DNA of 56,222 bases from Sporosarcina sp. NCCP-2222 (GCF_023168145.1 NZ_BQYK01000001.1:314306-370527), one strand, 5' to 3'. Positions 8,327-17,890 are shown, numbered from the stretch's first letter. A program made the numbers and translations. Notes: generated by a model not told the origin, from the sequence alone.

Positions 8327-8929
8327 CTGTTTTTCAATTAACCGTTCATAAGCATACTCGTATTTGCGATATCGGTAAGAAGATATATTCTGAAACAATA
8401 GAAAAGCAGCTAAGCACATATAGAGGAGTGTATCAGGAAAACCATTCAGCAAAACTAGCAATCCGGCCGCCAATAAAAGAATAGAACCCATTAAAAAAAG
8501 AGACTTCGATTGTTGTCTCTTTTCTTTACGCTCCAGCAGCGTACTCAGCGCCTGTCCTCCATCCAAAGGAAGTATAGGGAGCAAGTTTATCAGAAGGATG
8601 GCCAGCTGGATTCTCTTTAACTCGGCAGAACCCGGTACAGTATTAAAACTTACGATTATCAGCAACAGGGCTGTTGCAATGGGACCTCCCAGCGCTACAC
8701 CAATCCTCGCCTTTTTAGAATAAAGAGAGCGTTTCGGTATGGAAAGCTCGCCGCCGTAAGGAAGAATGGTACAGGAACGGACACGCATTCCCGCCCATTT
8801 TGCGGCCAGAACATGTCCAGCCTCGTGAACTAATAGAGACAGAAAAATGAGGGCATAAAGAGATATACCGCCGGTCAGAGCCAAAAAGGCAAAAAACGGC
8901 AAAAGGATGGGGTGGAGCTTAATTCGCAT
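8315..8929 (-). CDS. spoIVFB: SigK-processing intramembrane metalloprotease SpoIVFB
   Basis: SpoIVFB is a site-2-type zinc protease in the mother cell that removes the pro-sequence of SigK late in sporulation. The 204 residues include several membrane segments, the zinc motif HEAGH (35-39) and the third ligand region NLLPILPLDGG (LDGG 122-125). The ATG at 8929 gives the family-like start MRIKLHPILL and overlaps the end of spoIVFA by 11 bases; the frame to 8968 adds unrelated residues. Expression is expected from a SigE-type promoter upstream of spoIVFA, which I could not define. Confidence 0.94.
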   Translation of the reverse strand: MRIKLHPILLPFFAFLALTGGISLYALIFLSLLVHEAGHVLAAKWAGMRVRSCTILPYGGELSIPKRSLYSKKARIGVALGGPIATALLLIIVSFNTVPGSAELKRIQLAILLINLLPILPLDGGQALSTLLERKEKRQQSKSLFLMGSILLLAAGLLVLLNGFPDTLLYMCLAAFLLFQNISSYRYRKYEYAYERLIEKQLTQ

Positions 8930-9476
8930 CGGCCGGTTCCGAGAAATACGTGGCCAGCATGTCGGCATCCAAATTTATTCCTTCCCGCTTCACTTGCAAA
9001 TACATCGTCTCTTCATTCATCAGAGCGAGTGTATCTCCTTTCTTTACAGTTGTATAGGGCAACTTCGAGATGCTTCCGACAAATCCATACGTCACCTCGT
9101 CACCATCATCATATAGAACCGTCACTGTTTTACCCGATTGTCTGGTAGACCCCGTGAAAACGACCAGGCCATCCCCTCGGGCAAGAACTGGCATTGGTTG
9201 AGAATACGAGACGATGACACCTTTTTCATAGGGTTGCATTGATTCATACGAGGCAAAAGGAACTTCATCCTCCTGCTTCCCCGTAACAGCTATCGTTTCC
9301 GTTTTATCGTCTCCCAATATAGAAGCGACCCATTTCTTCATCACAATAAAATCCTTCCCCGTCGTAACATATTGTGTAACGGGTTTCTTGACCAGCCCAA
9401 CCTCTTCCAATTTCGCGACGCCGATAACTCCGATCGTCAGAACAATTGCTGCCATCCATTTTGTTTTCCATTTCAT
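8919..9476 (-). CDS. spoIVFA: Stage IV sporulation regulator SpoIVFA
   Basis: SpoIVFA holds SpoIVFB inactive with BofA in the outer forespore membrane until SpoIVB cleaves it. The 185-residue product has one N-terminal membrane segment (about 8-24) and a C-terminal LytM/M23-like beta domain (about 75-180, GVIVSYSQPMPVLARGDG ... VKKGDTL) without the peptidase HxH motif, so it is not an enzyme. The ATG at 9476 has AAGGCGG eight bases upstream; a GTG at 9485 is the alternative. It is shorter than the B. subtilis protein of about 264 residues, mostly before the LytM part. Confidence 0.85.
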   Translation of the reverse strand: MKWKTKWMAAIVLTIGVIGVAKLEEVGLVKKPVTQYVTTGKDFIVMKKWVASILGDDKTETIAVTGKQEDEVPFASYESMQPYEKGVIVSYSQPMPVLARGDGLVVFTGSTRQSGKTVTVLYDDGDEVTYGFVGSISKLPYTTVKKGDTLALMNEETMYLQVKREGINLDADMLATYFSEPADAN

Positions 9477-9592
9477 CCGCCGCACCGCCTTTTTCCCAGT
9501 ATATGACGAGGACAGGCAGAATATTATGGGCGAACGCCAAGAGAATTGAAAGAAAGTTCAGTCGTTCATTTCATTTCTAACGGCGCGGCCAA

Positions 9593-9636
9593 ATAAAAAC
9601 ACACCTACTTGGCATTTTTTCATACCAAGAGGTGTG
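9593..9636 (-). terminator. Intrinsic terminator after minD
   Basis: CACACCT-A-CTTGG (9600-9612) pairs with CCAAG-AGGTGTG (9625-9636), leaving one bulged base. On the minus strand it is followed by TTTTTATTT. It lies 7 bases past the minD stop and closes the mre-min gene string. Confidence 0.88.
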
Positions 9637-9642
9637 CAGGCG

Positions 9643-10440
9643 TCATTTTGCAAATAATGATTTCAATTTCCCAAAAAAGCCGGGTTTCCCTGTATCCAAC
9701 GACATGAGCGGAACCGATTCACCCAATATGCGTCTCGCAATATTGCGGTAACCGATCGCCGCCGGGTTGGAAGGGTCCATCACGACAGGCTCTCCTTTGT
9801 TAGAAGAAGAAATGACGTTTTCATCATCCAACACAATCCCAAGCAGATCAATCGATAGATGGGTCGTAATTTCATTGACATCGAGCGCATCGCCCCGATT
9901 AACGAGCTGGCTCTTGATCCGGTTGATAATGAGCTTTGGCGGGTCAATCGGCTCTGCTTCCAGCAGGCCGATGATTCGGTCTGCGTCCCGAACAGCCGAG
10001 ATTTCAGGCGTCGTGACAACAATGGCACGATCCGCGCCAGCTACAGCATTTTTATAACCCTGTTCAATACCGGCCGGGCAATCGATTAAAACGTAATCAT
10101 AATCACGCTTCAATTCTGTGACCAGCTCTTTCATTTCTTCAGGGGAAATGGCGGTTTTATCTGTCGTTTGAGCGGCTGGCAATAAAAAGAGCCCATCCTC
10201 GAAACGCTTGTCTTTCACTAAGGCCTGGTGAACTTTACAGCGGCCCTTGATCACATCAACGAGATCATAAATAATACGATTTTCAAGGCCTAGGATGACA
10301 TCCAGATTCCGTAGACCGATATCTGTATCAACAAGGCATACCTTTTTGCCTTGCAGGGCCAATGCAGTTCCAAGGTTCGCAGAAGTCGTTGTCTTTCCGA
10401 CTCCGCCTTTACCAGATGTTATTACAATTGCTTCCCCCAC
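9643..10440 (-). CDS. minD: Septum site-determining ATPase MinD
   Basis: MinD is a ParA-type ATPase that dimerises on the membrane and positions the division inhibitor MinC. The 265 residues have the deviant Walker A KGGVGKTT (11-18), the switch sequences LVDTDIGLRN and LIDCPAG, and a C-terminal amphipathic membrane-targeting helix (FFGKLKSLFAK). The GTG at 10440 is chosen because AAAGGAGG lies 8 bases upstream; it starts one base after the minC stop (TGATGTG), so the genes are coupled. Longer forms read through minC and are unlikely. Confidence 0.97.
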   Translation of the reverse strand: MGEAIVITSGKGGVGKTTTSANLGTALALQGKKVCLVDTDIGLRNLDVILGLENRIIYDLVDVIKGRCKVHQALVKDKRFEDGLFLLPAAQTTDKTAISPEEMKELVTELKRDYDYVLIDCPAGIEQGYKNAVAGADRAIVVTTPEISAVRDADRIIGLLEAEPIDPPKLIINRIKSQLVNRGDALDVNEITTHLSIDLLGIVLDDENVISSSNKGEPVVMDPSNPAAIGYRNIARRILGESVPLMSLDTGKPGFFGKLKSLFAK

Positions 10441-10441
10441 A

Positions 10442-11116
10442 TCAGCTTCCTCCTTTGAAAGTTGACAGATTTGGCCGGAGAATCCGAAGTTCCTGCAAAC
10501 GATCAATGGCGATGAAGCCATTTGAATGAATGTAGGCACATTCCATTTCCGGTTGTTCCGATAAGATTGTCAGTTCGTCCGTCATCGTTTCCATCTTATC
10601 AGCAATGATCAAATGCGTTGCCTCAAGCCATGATGCAGCGATCACACAATTTTCGTTTCCGCCAGCACCGGCATGAGCCATCCCCTTCAGGCGCCCGAGC
10701 ACATAAATGCTTCCTGCAGCCACGACTTTGCCATTCGGGTTGACATCTCCGATGACAACGAGATCGCCTTCCGCTTCAATCACTTGCCCAGAGCGAACGA
10801 TGCCGATATACGTTTCGGACTGGCGTTCAACGATTTTCTGATTACATTCATCCATAGAGATAACATCACTCTGAATTTTAGAGACACGCAGATGAGGCGA
10901 CTCATGCACAATCGCCATAATCTCCCGCAGCTCTTCCTCATTGCAGAATCGGTGTCCCGTGTGGACTTTAACCTCTGCTACGCCTTCTAGGCTGTTTTCG
11001 CTCACTTTTCTGCGGAGTTCCGCAATCATATCCGAATACGAGCATTTATCATCAAGTCGGAGGACAAGGCCGTCTTTTGTCCCTTTTATCGTTACAAATT
11101 GCTGTTTCGTCGTCAT
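10442..11116 (-). CDS. minC: Septum site-determining protein MinC
   Basis: MinC inhibits FtsZ assembly at the poles when recruited by MinD. The 224 residues contain an N-terminal FtsZ-inhibiting domain (about 1-100) and a C-terminal beta-helix (about 110-215; VIEAEGDLVVIGDVNPNG, then AAGSIYVLGRLKG) that binds MinD. The ATG at 11116 lies close behind GGGGGAC; a TTG 15 bases upstream is an alternative. It follows mreD by about 24 bases and overlaps the minD binding site. Confidence 0.95.
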   Translation of the reverse strand: MTTKQQFVTIKGTKDGLVLRLDDKCSYSDMIAELRRKVSENSLEGVAEVKVHTGHRFCNEEELREIMAIVHESPHLRVSKIQSDVISMDECNQKIVERQSETYIGIVRSGQVIEAEGDLVVIGDVNPNGKVVAAGSIYVLGRLKGMAHAGAGGNENCVIAASWLEATHLIIADKMETMTDELTILSEQPEMECAYIHSNGFIAIDRLQELRILRPNLSTFKGGS

Positions 11117-11140
11117 TTGCGTCCCCCACAATTTCTTGAG

Positions 11141-11662
11141 TTATGATCCGGCCTGATTTTGCATTCCTCTTCCGGTCATCACTTTTTTGAACAACCAGCC
11201 GAACATTCCAATAAAGATGGCATTGGCAATCATCGTCGGCACCAGGCGTCTCACGATGAATTCATCCAAATGGATGGAAGTCAAAGCAATCAGACTGGCA
11301 AAGAAGTAAGAAAGCAATTCAAGTAACACGATGAGTATCACCGATAAGAACATCACGGTAACAATATGACGATGTACTTGGCGTATTAGCAACGCACCGA
11401 GATAACAGACCAGCGGATATAAAAAAGTATATACTCCAATAATATCAATGTGATACATATCATACAAGAGTCCAAGTATTAAACCTAACAGGATGGCTCG
11501 CTTCTGATTGTAATAGACAGCGAGAAAAATGAGGTAGACGATGACAAAACGGGGTACAAGTATATATTCCATGCCCCCTATGTCGATCGGGGAAAACAAA
11601 CTAAAAACAGGCTCCAGGAAAAAGAGACAGACCGCAAGCAGAGGGATGATGAACCGGCTCAT
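11141..11662 (-). CDS. mreD: Rod shape-determining protein MreD
   Basis: MreD is a membrane component of the elongasome with MreB, MreC and RodA. The 173-residue product is hydrophobic with about five membrane segments (for example MSRFIIPLLAVCLFFLEPVF and AILLGLILGLLYDMYHI). It overlaps the mreC stop codon by four bases (ATGA), so the two are translationally coupled, and is followed by minC as in B. subtilis. Confidence 0.93.
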   Translation of the reverse strand: MSRFIIPLLAVCLFFLEPVFSLFSPIDIGGMEYILVPRFVIVYLIFLAVYYNQKRAILLGLILGLLYDMYHIDIIGVYTFLYPLVCYLGALLIRQVHRHIVTVMFLSVILIVLLELLSYFFASLIALTSIHLDEFIVRRLVPTMIANAIFIGMFGWLFKKVMTGRGMQNQAGS

Positions 11663-12555
11663 GATTCATCCTCCCCCTGGTCTTCCGTCGGACTCTCCGT
11701 ATCAGTACCATTTTTATATACTTCCATCTTCCGTTTGGCAATGACAACGTGATCGAGCATGGAGAAATCCGCAGCCGGGCGGATATAGGCCAATTTCGTC
11801 AAGCCGTAATCATCTGTCGACACTTCTGTCACTTCCCCGATATAAAGGCCTTTCGGGAAAATACCGCCTAACCCTGAAGATTCTACTTTCATTCCCACTT
11901 TAACATCAAAACTCGAATCAATCCGTTTCATGATTAATTCTCTGCGGTCCGGGTCATACCCTTCAATCAATCCAAATACGGATGTTTCACCCGGGATGAC
12001 GGCAGCCACTCGGAAATTACGGTTTTCTGTCGAAAGAAGTTCAATAGTCGAATTCGTTTTCGTCACATTAACTACTTTTCCGACCAGCCCTTTCGCTGTT
12101 ATTACCGCCATGTCCAATTCCACTCCGCTCGTCGAGCCACGGTCGACAATGACTTTCTCCTCCCATTGATCGGGATTCCGCGAGATGACCGTCGCCTGGA
12201 TCGGATCAAATGCCCGCAAGTCTTCCGTCTTACCAATCAACTCTCTCAAGCGTTTGTTTTCTGCTTTGACGTCAGCCAGCTCCACTTGGTTCGAAGCGTA
12301 CTCTTGCAGTCTCGCTTTCAATTGCTTGTTTTCCTCATATGTATTCAATATCCCGTCAATCTTTTCGATTGTGCCCGTAATATAGTGCGCCGGCTTCGAA
12401 AATAAGGATTGTCCGAAGCCGACGACATCTTTCACTATCTGTTCTGGGATCGAAGCATTTCTGCGATCCTTCAGGGAGAATGAAATCAATGCCACAAGCA
12501 CGATGACGCCAACGAGCAATAATATCAATCGTTTATTTGAAAAAAATCGCGGCAT
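11659..12555 (-). CDS. mreC: Rod shape-determining protein MreC
   Basis: MreC links the cytoplasmic MreB filaments to the extracellular wall machinery. The 298 residues have an N-terminal membrane anchor (about 9-26), a coiled coil (about 65-112, rich in Lys/Glu/Leu) and two beta-barrel domains (about 115-275, ATVISRNPDQWEEKVIVDRG), ending in an acidic Thr/Ser/Glu tail. It lies 19 bases after mreB and overlaps mreD. Confidence 0.96.
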   Translation of the reverse strand: MPRFFSNKRLILLLVGVIVLVALISFSLKDRRNASIPEQIVKDVVGFGQSLFSKPAHYITGTIEKIDGILNTYEENKQLKARLQEYASNQVELADVKAENKRLRELIGKTEDLRAFDPIQATVISRNPDQWEEKVIVDRGSTSGVELDMAVITAKGLVGKVVNVTKTNSTIELLSTENRNFRVAAVIPGETSVFGLIEGYDPDRRELIMKRIDSSFDVKVGMKVESSGLGGIFPKGLYIGEVTEVSTDDYGLTKLAYIRPAADFSMLDHVVIAKRKMEVYKNGTDTESPTEDQGEDES

Positions 12556-12574
12556 TGGCCCAAATCCTCCCTAC

Positions 12575-13591
12575 TTATTTCGCTTGCATCTTTTTAATGA
12601 CATCGAAGTTATCGAGCGCCTTGCCTGTACCGATCGCCACACAATCAAGCGGATCTTCCGCAATGAAAACAGGCATATTCGTCTCGTCTGAAATCACCTT
12701 GTCCAAGTTTTGCAGCAACGCACCGCCGCCCGTCAAGACAATTCCGCGTTCCATGACGTCCGCAGACAATTCAGGTGGAGTTGCTTCCAATGTCTTTTTG
12801 ACGCCTTCAATAATTTGTGTAATGGATTCACGAAGTGCTTCTACAATCTCGTCCGATGTGATTTCAAGAGTTTTTGGCAAACCTGTCAATAAATCGCGGC
12901 CTCTGATTTCCATCTTATCTGCTTTATTCGTTACACGTGCCGATCCAATTTCGATTTTGATCGCTTCCGCAGTCCGTTCACCAATCGTCAAATTGTACGT
13001 TTTGCGTATGTAACTGATGATGGCTCCATCCATGGAGTCACCGCCAACACGGATCGATTCACTCGTAACGATACCGCCTAAAGAAATAACAGCTACCTCT
13101 GTCGTACCGCCACCTATATCGACGACCATACTTCCTGTAGGTTCCCAAACTGGCAAATTTGCTCCGATTGCTGCCGCAAATGGCTCTTCAATCGTAAATG
13201 CATCTTTTGCCCCAGCTTGTCTCGCCGCGTCAATGACCGCACGCTGTTCTACAGATGTGATGCCATAAGGAACACAAACCATAACATTTGGCTTTTTCCA
13301 AGCGCTTCCTGCCGCTTTTGTCGCTTCTTTCATGTAATGCTCGATCATCGCTGTCGTAATTTCAAAATCTGCGATAACCCCATCTTTCATTGGACGCGTT
13401 GCCACAATGGACCCCGGTGTACGCCCGATCATGTTTTTCGCCGCGCTTCCGACTGCTACGATTTCATTTGTCACTGTATTTTTCGCTACGACGGAAGGCT
13501 CCCGAAGTACAATACCTTTACCTTTAATGAAAACTAATGTATTAGCTGTGCCAAGGTCAATCCCGACATCTCTTGAACCTAATCCAAACAA
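12575..13591 (-). CDS. mreB: Cell shape actin homologue MreB
   Basis: MreB forms membrane-bound actin-like filaments that guide lateral wall synthesis. The 338 residues carry the actin-type phosphate 1 motif DLGTANT near the start, phosphate 2 [16 protein letters not shown] and the adenosine motif LTGGGALL. The start chosen is the TTG at 13591 ([14 protein letters not shown]), with GAAAGGAAG seven bases upstream, which reproduces the length of known MreB; the frame open to 13651 adds residues foreign to the family. Confidence 0.97.
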   Translation of the reverse strand: MFGLGSRDVGIDLGTANTLVFIKGKGIVLREPSVVAKNTVTNEIVAVGSAAKNMIGRTPGSIVATRPMKDGVIADFEITTAMIEHYMKEATKAAGSAWKKPNVMVCVPYGITSVEQRAVIDAARQAGAKDAFTIEEPFAAAIGANLPVWEPTGSMVVDIGGGTTEVAVISLGGIVTSESIRVGGDSMDGAIISYIRKTYNLTIGERTAEAIKIEIGSARVTNKADKMEIRGRDLLTGLPKTLEITSDEIVEALRESITQIIEGVKKTLEATPPELSADVMERGIVLTGGGALLQNLDKVISDETNMPVFIAEDPLDCVAIGTGKALDNFDVIKKMQAK

Positions 13592-13681
13592 ATCTGTTCT
13601 TCCTTTCTTCTCGACCGTTAAAAATGGTCTTCTTAAAATCATACAACACATTATAACGGATAGAAGAACAAATTCACAGTG

Positions 13682-14356
13682 TCACATATACCCTTTCTCT
13701 TTTAGACTGATAAAACGATGGTCCCCAATGATGACATGATCCAGTAAATCAATGCCTACAATAGACCCTGCTTCAACTAATCGTTTTGTCACTTCGATGT
13801 CCTCAGGAGAAGGCGCCGGGTGGCCTGACGGGTGATTATGCGCGACAATGATCGAGGCGGCCGACCGCTTGACTGCTTCCCTGAAAATCTCCCTCGGGTG
13901 CACAATCGAGGAGTTCAGGCTGCCAATAAATACCGTCTGTTTATGAAGCACTTCATTTTTCACATTTAAAAATAACACGACAAAATGTTCCTGCTGCAAC
14001 GTTGACATGTCCGTCATCAAATAGGCTGCCGCGTCTTCCGGCGAACGGATCGTATATCGTCCTTCCGTATGTTTCTGGTACAGCCTTTTTCCTATTTCAA
14101 CAGCAGCTAAAATCTGGACGGCCTTTGCCTGCCCCACTCCTTTGACAGACATCATTTCCTCAATGGTAGCGTCTCTAAGATCTTGTATTTTATCAAAAGA
14201 CGTTAAAATTCGGTTGGCAAGCATCAGCACCGATTCCTCTTTTGTTCCAGTCCGCAACAAGATAGCAATCAGTTCTTGGTTCGACAAACTGCTCGCTCCT
14301 TGACGGATTAATCTTTCACGCGGCCTATCCGAAATATGGACGTCCCGAATCATCAT
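13682..14356 (-). CDS. radC: RadC/YsxA JAB-domain protein
   Basis: RadC proteins were once assigned to DNA repair; the role is now uncertain. The 224-residue product has N-terminal helix-hairpin-helix motifs (SLSNQELIAILLRTG, MSVKGVGQAKAVQILAA) and a C-terminal JAB/MPN metalloprotease-like domain with the zinc motif HNHPSGHPAPSPED. The ATG at 14356 follows GAGGGGG. It sits between maf and mreB as in B. subtilis. Confidence 0.93.
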   Translation of the reverse strand: MMIRDVHISDRPRERLIRQGASSLSNQELIAILLRTGTKEESVLMLANRILTSFDKIQDLRDATIEEMMSVKGVGQAKAVQILAAVEIGKRLYQKHTEGRYTIRSPEDAAAYLMTDMSTLQQEHFVVLFLNVKNEVLHKQTVFIGSLNSSIVHPREIFREAVKRSAASIIVAHNHPSGHPAPSPEDIEVTKRLVEAGSIVGIDLLDHVIIGDHRFISLKEKGYM

Positions 14357-14378
14357 TTGCCCCCTCAGCTTCGTCAAT

Positions 14379-14981
14379 TCAGGCGTCGCCTCCTTGCAGG
14401 GAAAGGATGTTCATCTCTCGCAACCGGCTGGCCAATTTGGCGATCGGCAAGCCGACAACATTATAATAATCCCCTTCGATTTTATCGACCAACAGAGCAC
14501 CAGCCGTCTGAATGCCATACGCTCCCGCCTTGTCCATGGGATCCCCTGATTCAACATACCAGTCAATCAAATCATCATCCAAGTCCTTGAAAAACACCTT
14601 AGTTTGCTCACATAAAAGGCTGCTTTGGCCACCATGCAAAATCGCTACCCCCGTATAGACCGAATGGGCTTTGCCAGAGAACTCACGCATAAACCGGATT
14701 GCTTCTTGCGCATCAACCGGCTTATGGTATATGGCATCTTCAAATACGACGATTGTATCAGCGCCGATGACCACCGCATCTTGCAACTTTTCTGCAACCG
14801 CTTCTGCTTTAGTCTGTGCCAGGGTCTTGACGAAGCCTTCGAAATCCCTCCCTTGCAACTCCAGGTCTTCCTCGACATCACTAGGCATCACTTCAAACGG
14901 AATGCCCGCCATCTCCAGTAATTCCTTTCGTCTTGGGGAAGAGGAAGCCAAGACAATTTGTTGTTCGCTAAGAAATTTCAT
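14379..14981 (-). CDS. maf: Maf family nucleotide pyrophosphatase
   Basis: Maf hydrolyses dTTP/UTP and modified nucleotides, a house-cleaning role; in Bacillus its overproduction inhibits septation. The 200 residues show the family motifs ASSSPRRKELL (12-22), GADTIVVF and DKAGAYGIQ with GDYYNVVGLP near the end. The start at 14981 has AAAAGGAGG upstream. The stop is 22 bases before the radC start. Confidence 0.95.
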   Translation of the reverse strand: MKFLSEQQIVLASSSPRRKELLEMAGIPFEVMPSDVEEDLELQGRDFEGFVKTLAQTKAEAVAEKLQDAVVIGADTIVVFEDAIYHKPVDAQEAIRFMREFSGKAHSVYTGVAILHGGQSSLLCEQTKVFFKDLDDDLIDWYVESGDPMDKAGAYGIQTAGALLVDKIEGDYYNVVGLPIAKLASRLREMNILSLQGGDA

Positions 14982-15077
14982 TTATGAAAACCTCCTTTTC
15001 CCTATCATACTTGAGAAAAGGTTCATTGAAAATTGTCCAGAAAACGCGATATCTTCATTTTCTGACCCTAATTGGCT

Positions 15078-15734
15078 TCAAAATGAAATTTTCGCACACC
15101 CGTCTTTAATAGAATAATGAGATAATAAGTACACACGAATGACTTGCAGATCGCTTGTAAACGCAGTAACGGCGGTAATTTGTTTTGCAAACTCAGGTCC
15201 GATTCCCCCACTCGGATCACTGCTTGAGGAAGCAGCCAAATCTTTAATTTTGGCTATATCCGTTTCTGCCAATATCTCCTTCAATTTGCCTGCTCCTGAT
15301 GCAGAACAAGCGGCCGCTTCTACTGTAAAAGGTTTTCGATACGTTTCTTGTGCAGCATCCGCATCTATTTCCTGTTCGGTTAACCCGATTGCACTCCAGA
15401 CGAAATATTGGTCTTGCGCTTTAACAACCGACGCATCGGAGAGATCGGGCCGACCCGCAATGAAGGCGGAAGCGGATTGGTCTGTCGAAAAGACTCCATG
15501 TTGCTTGGCGTACAATTGTAGCGACGCACCTGGTACGGGATTGTCTGCTGGCGCTTCGACAGCAGGTGGCCCCGAAGCAGGCACCTCCTTTACAGCGGCT
15601 TTTTTGTCCTTCACTTTATCCCCTGTACCGACCAAAATGAATCCGACAATGGCAACCGCTGCGACGCCGATCACGACACCATGAAGCACTGCCATCAGAA
15701 CTGTTATCTTTGAATACTTCCTTCTGAAGTTCAT
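15078..15734 (-). CDS. SpoIIB-like SPOR-domain membrane protein
   Basis: This 218-residue product has a short basic N terminus, one membrane segment (about 12-36), a Pro/Ala/Glu linker and a C-terminal region that resembles a SPOR peptidoglycan-binding domain (LQLYAKQHGVFSTDQSASAF, about 85-170). In B. subtilis the gene between comC and maf is spoIIB, a septal protein that helps engulfment, and this protein matches in topology and place. Sequence similarity by eye is weak, so the name is inferred from synteny. The start at 15734 (MNFRRKY) follows GGGGTGG. Confidence 0.7.
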   Translation of the reverse strand: MNFRRKYSKITVLMAVLHGVVIGVAAVAIVGFILVGTGDKVKDKKAAVKEVPASGPPAVEAPADNPVPGASLQLYAKQHGVFSTDQSASAFIAGRPDLSDASVVKAQDQYFVWSAIGLTEQEIDADAAQETYRKPFTVEAAACSASGAGKLKEILAETDIAKIKDLAASSSSDPSGGIGPEFAKQITAVTAFTSDLQVIRVYLLSHYSIKDGCAKISF

Positions 15735-15823
15735 GCCTGTCCACCCCGTTTTTAGTAACTGTACCAAACGGAATGTGAAAAAGAACAAGACGTATGTCGC
15801 CTTGCTCTTAAAAACTTATCGAC

Positions 15824-16579
15824 TTATTGAAATAAATTGCCGTACCAATCGACAAAAGCGGCTCCCCAAAAATAGGAAACAAGTGCAGCTAACGCAATGG
15901 ACGGACCAAAAGGCACAGGCGTTTTGCGCCCTTTCCCTGTTCTTTTCAAGTGGATGATACCAGCGATGGATCCCGCCAAGGATGCGAGAAAGAGCGTAAG
16001 CAAGGTATCGACTGTCCCGATGGCGAACCCGATGGCAAGAAATAATTTTATATCTCCACCGCCCATGCCGCCTTTCGACAAGACAGCGATCAGAAATAAA
16101 ACCGCAAAACCAATTGCACCACCAAGCACGCTGTCCCACCATGGATCAAGGGGGATGAAAAAACGAAGAACCAAAAACAACACAGCGGCCGGCAGCACCA
16201 CTTTATCGGGGATAATCATATAAGCAAAATCTGAAACGGTTATAATGACGAGCATGGAGGATAGCAAAATTGCTACCATCAGCTCAGTGCTCCAGCCGAA
16301 ATGATAGAAGGAGTATGCAAACAGAAGCCCCGTCACCACCTCCATCACCGGGTACATGTAGCTGATTCGGTTATCACAAGTACGGCATTTGCCGCCCAAC
16401 ACGATATAAGAAAGAACTGGTATCAAGTCCAGAGGCTTCAATTGTCTCCCGCATGAACCACAATGGGAGGGCGGCGAGACAATCGACTCCTTTTTGGGCA
16501 CACGCAAACCGACGACGTTAAAGAAAGAACCGAAGATTAGTCCATACACGAAAAACAGCCCAACGTATACAGCCGTCAC
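15824..16579 (-). CDS. comC: Prepilin peptidase / N-methyltransferase ComC (PilD)
   Basis: This membrane aspartyl protease cleaves the leader of type IV prepilins and pseudopilins and methylates the new N terminus. The 251 residues carry the methyltransferase cysteine pairs C40/C43 and C65/C68 and the two catalytic aspartates, D117 (TVSDFAYMIIPD) and D176 (GMGGGDIK), among about seven membrane segments. It starts at a GTG overlapping the pilO stop (GTGA) with GGAGGAGAG upstream. B. subtilis has comC next to folC; here the pilus genes lie between them. It should process all four prepilins of this locus. Confidence 0.95.
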   Translation of the reverse strand: MTAVYVGLFFVYGLIFGSFFNVVGLRVPKKESIVSPPSHCGSCGRQLKPLDLIPVLSYIVLGGKCRTCDNRISYMYPVMEVVTGLLFAYSFYHFGWSTELMVAILLSSMLVIITVSDFAYMIIPDKVVLPAAVLFLVLRFFIPLDPWWDSVLGGAIGFAVLFLIAVLSKGGMGGGDIKLFLAIGFAIGTVDTLLTLFLASLAGSIAGIIHLKRTGKGRKTPVPFGPSIALAALVSYFWGAAFVDWYGNLFQ

Positions 16580-17265
16580 TGCTCGCTCTCCTCCCCATCC
16601 GGTCCGTTCGAATTGAATGGACTCGGATCGTCCTTGGCAGCAGGCTTTGGCGCATCGACTTTTGGCGCTTCATCCAAAAGAGCTGTCAGATCGGGACGAT
16701 AAAAAGCTCTGAATGAAATAGATAACTCCAGTGTCCGTGGTTCTTCGGATGTAGTTCGCAGTTCCTCAGGAACAGTGAATTCCATTGAATCCACAATAAA
16801 AATCCGATCCATCTCTTCGATCACATTAATGAAACGGTCGACTTGAGCGTAGGTACCCGCTTGCAGTTTGACCTCGACCAAAAGTGTTTGGATGACCGCC
16901 GCATCCTCAGATGGGGGATCCAGTACAAGCGGTTCACGGCTGAAATTCACTTCCTCGACAACCGTCCCTGATTTCACTTCGGCTTCGCCAATTTGAAGCA
17001 GGACCTTGTCATCCAGGGGAATAACAGGCACTTTCGCCTGCAGCGGTCGGGAACTTGAATAGCCAGCCGTCTCCACTTTCGCCTTTTGCTTTTCCAGCGC
17101 AAACAGGACATTACGTTCATTGGAAACGGTGTTTGCTGCAAGTGCATTGGCTTCCTTCGCAGGCACATAGAGACGGAAGTAAGAGAACAGAGACAAAGCC
17201 AGCAGGAAGATGGCGGATAGGATAACAAGAGCCATCTCCTTTTGCCGTTTAGACAAATTACTCAT
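16576..17265 (-). CDS. pilO: Type IV pilus inner membrane protein PilO-like
   Basis: The 229-residue product has a short cytoplasmic N terminus, one membrane segment (about 11-31), a coiled segment and a ferredoxin-like C-terminal domain (about 90-210), followed by a Pro/Asp/Glu-rich tail. This is the PilO topology: PilM-PilN-PilO form the alignment complex that couples the cytoplasmic motors to the growing pilus. Gene order pilM-pilN-pilO supports it. The ATG at 17265 overlaps the pilN stop (ATGAGTAA) and has GGGGAGG upstream. No PilP or secretin gene follows, as expected without an outer membrane. Confidence 0.82.
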   Translation of the reverse strand: MSNLSKRQKEMALVILSAIFLLALSLFSYFRLYVPAKEANALAANTVSNERNVLFALEKQKAKVETAGYSSSRPLQAKVPVIPLDDKVLLQIGEAEVKSGTVVEEVNFSREPLVLDPPSEDAAVIQTLLVEVKLQAGTYAQVDRFINVIEEMDRIFIVDSMEFTVPEELRTTSEEPRTLELSISFRAFYRPDLTALLDEAPKVDAPKPAAKDDPSPFNSNGPDGEESEQ

Positions 17266-17890
17266 CCGGATCCTCCCCTTCCTGCTCCGTTTCCTGCACA
17301 GCCTCCATCTCGGCCATTCGGCTATCATTGAATTCAATGATATAAGTCGCTTGATAACGCGGAATTTCAGACGACATCATAGGAGATCCGTCTGCTGACT
17401 CTAAGTGTTCAGCGGTAACCGATTCGATAGAAGCATCTACGATTGCCTCACTCGAAAGAAGGCGTGTGAGATAATAGGAAGCAGCTTGTTTATCATCAAA
17501 CTGGACGGTCACCTCTGCAAAATGAGGCTGTGTAAACGTGAAATTGACGAAAAAGCCCCGTTCCGGCAACAATGCAACCATGTCACGGAGAAGCGGCAAC
17601 GTCTCATACCGATGCCCTTCCAAAAAACGAATCGACTGCTCCAAATCAGCAACAGCCGTTTTCGTACCACCTGCTGGTTGGGACGATTCACTGCCCTGAA
17701 GTGCTGCCTGGTCCTGCTGGATGGCAATGATCTGTTGGTCCAATTTTTCAGTATCCGACGCAAGTCTTCCCGCCAGAACAAAGAAAACCACCCAAATAAG
17801 GAGGGCCACGCCAAGCAGGCTGATCGCAAGGATCAAAAGTCTAGAGCGTTCCTTCTCCTTTTCAGGCAATAGATTAATATCGATCAGCAT
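17258..17890 (-). CDS. pilN: Type IV pilus assembly protein PilN
   Basis: PilN is a bitopic membrane protein whose cytoplasmic N terminus binds PilM. The 210 residues begin MLIDINLLPEKEKER, the INLLP signature recognised by PilM, then one membrane segment (about 18-40), a coiled coil and a ferredoxin-like domain. The ATG at 17890 overlaps the pilM stop codon (TGATG) and has AAAGAGG seven bases upstream. The C-terminal tail is acidic. It lies between pilM and pilO with overlaps on both sides. Confidence 0.9.
   Translation of the reverse strand: MLIDINLLPEKEKERSRLLILAISLLGVALLIWVVFFVLAGRLASDTEKLDQQIIAIQQDQAALQGSESSQPAGGTKTAVADLEQSIRFLEGHRYETLPLLRDMVALLPERGFFVNFTFTQPHFAEVTVQFDDKQAASYYLTRLLSSEAIVDASIESVTAEHLESADGSPMMSSEIPRYQATYIIEFNDSRMAEMEAVQETEQEGEDPDE

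Noticed and set aside
12537..13013. 158-codon plus-strand frame across mreC and mreB
   Set aside because: It crosses two real genes on the other strand and shows no coding signs.
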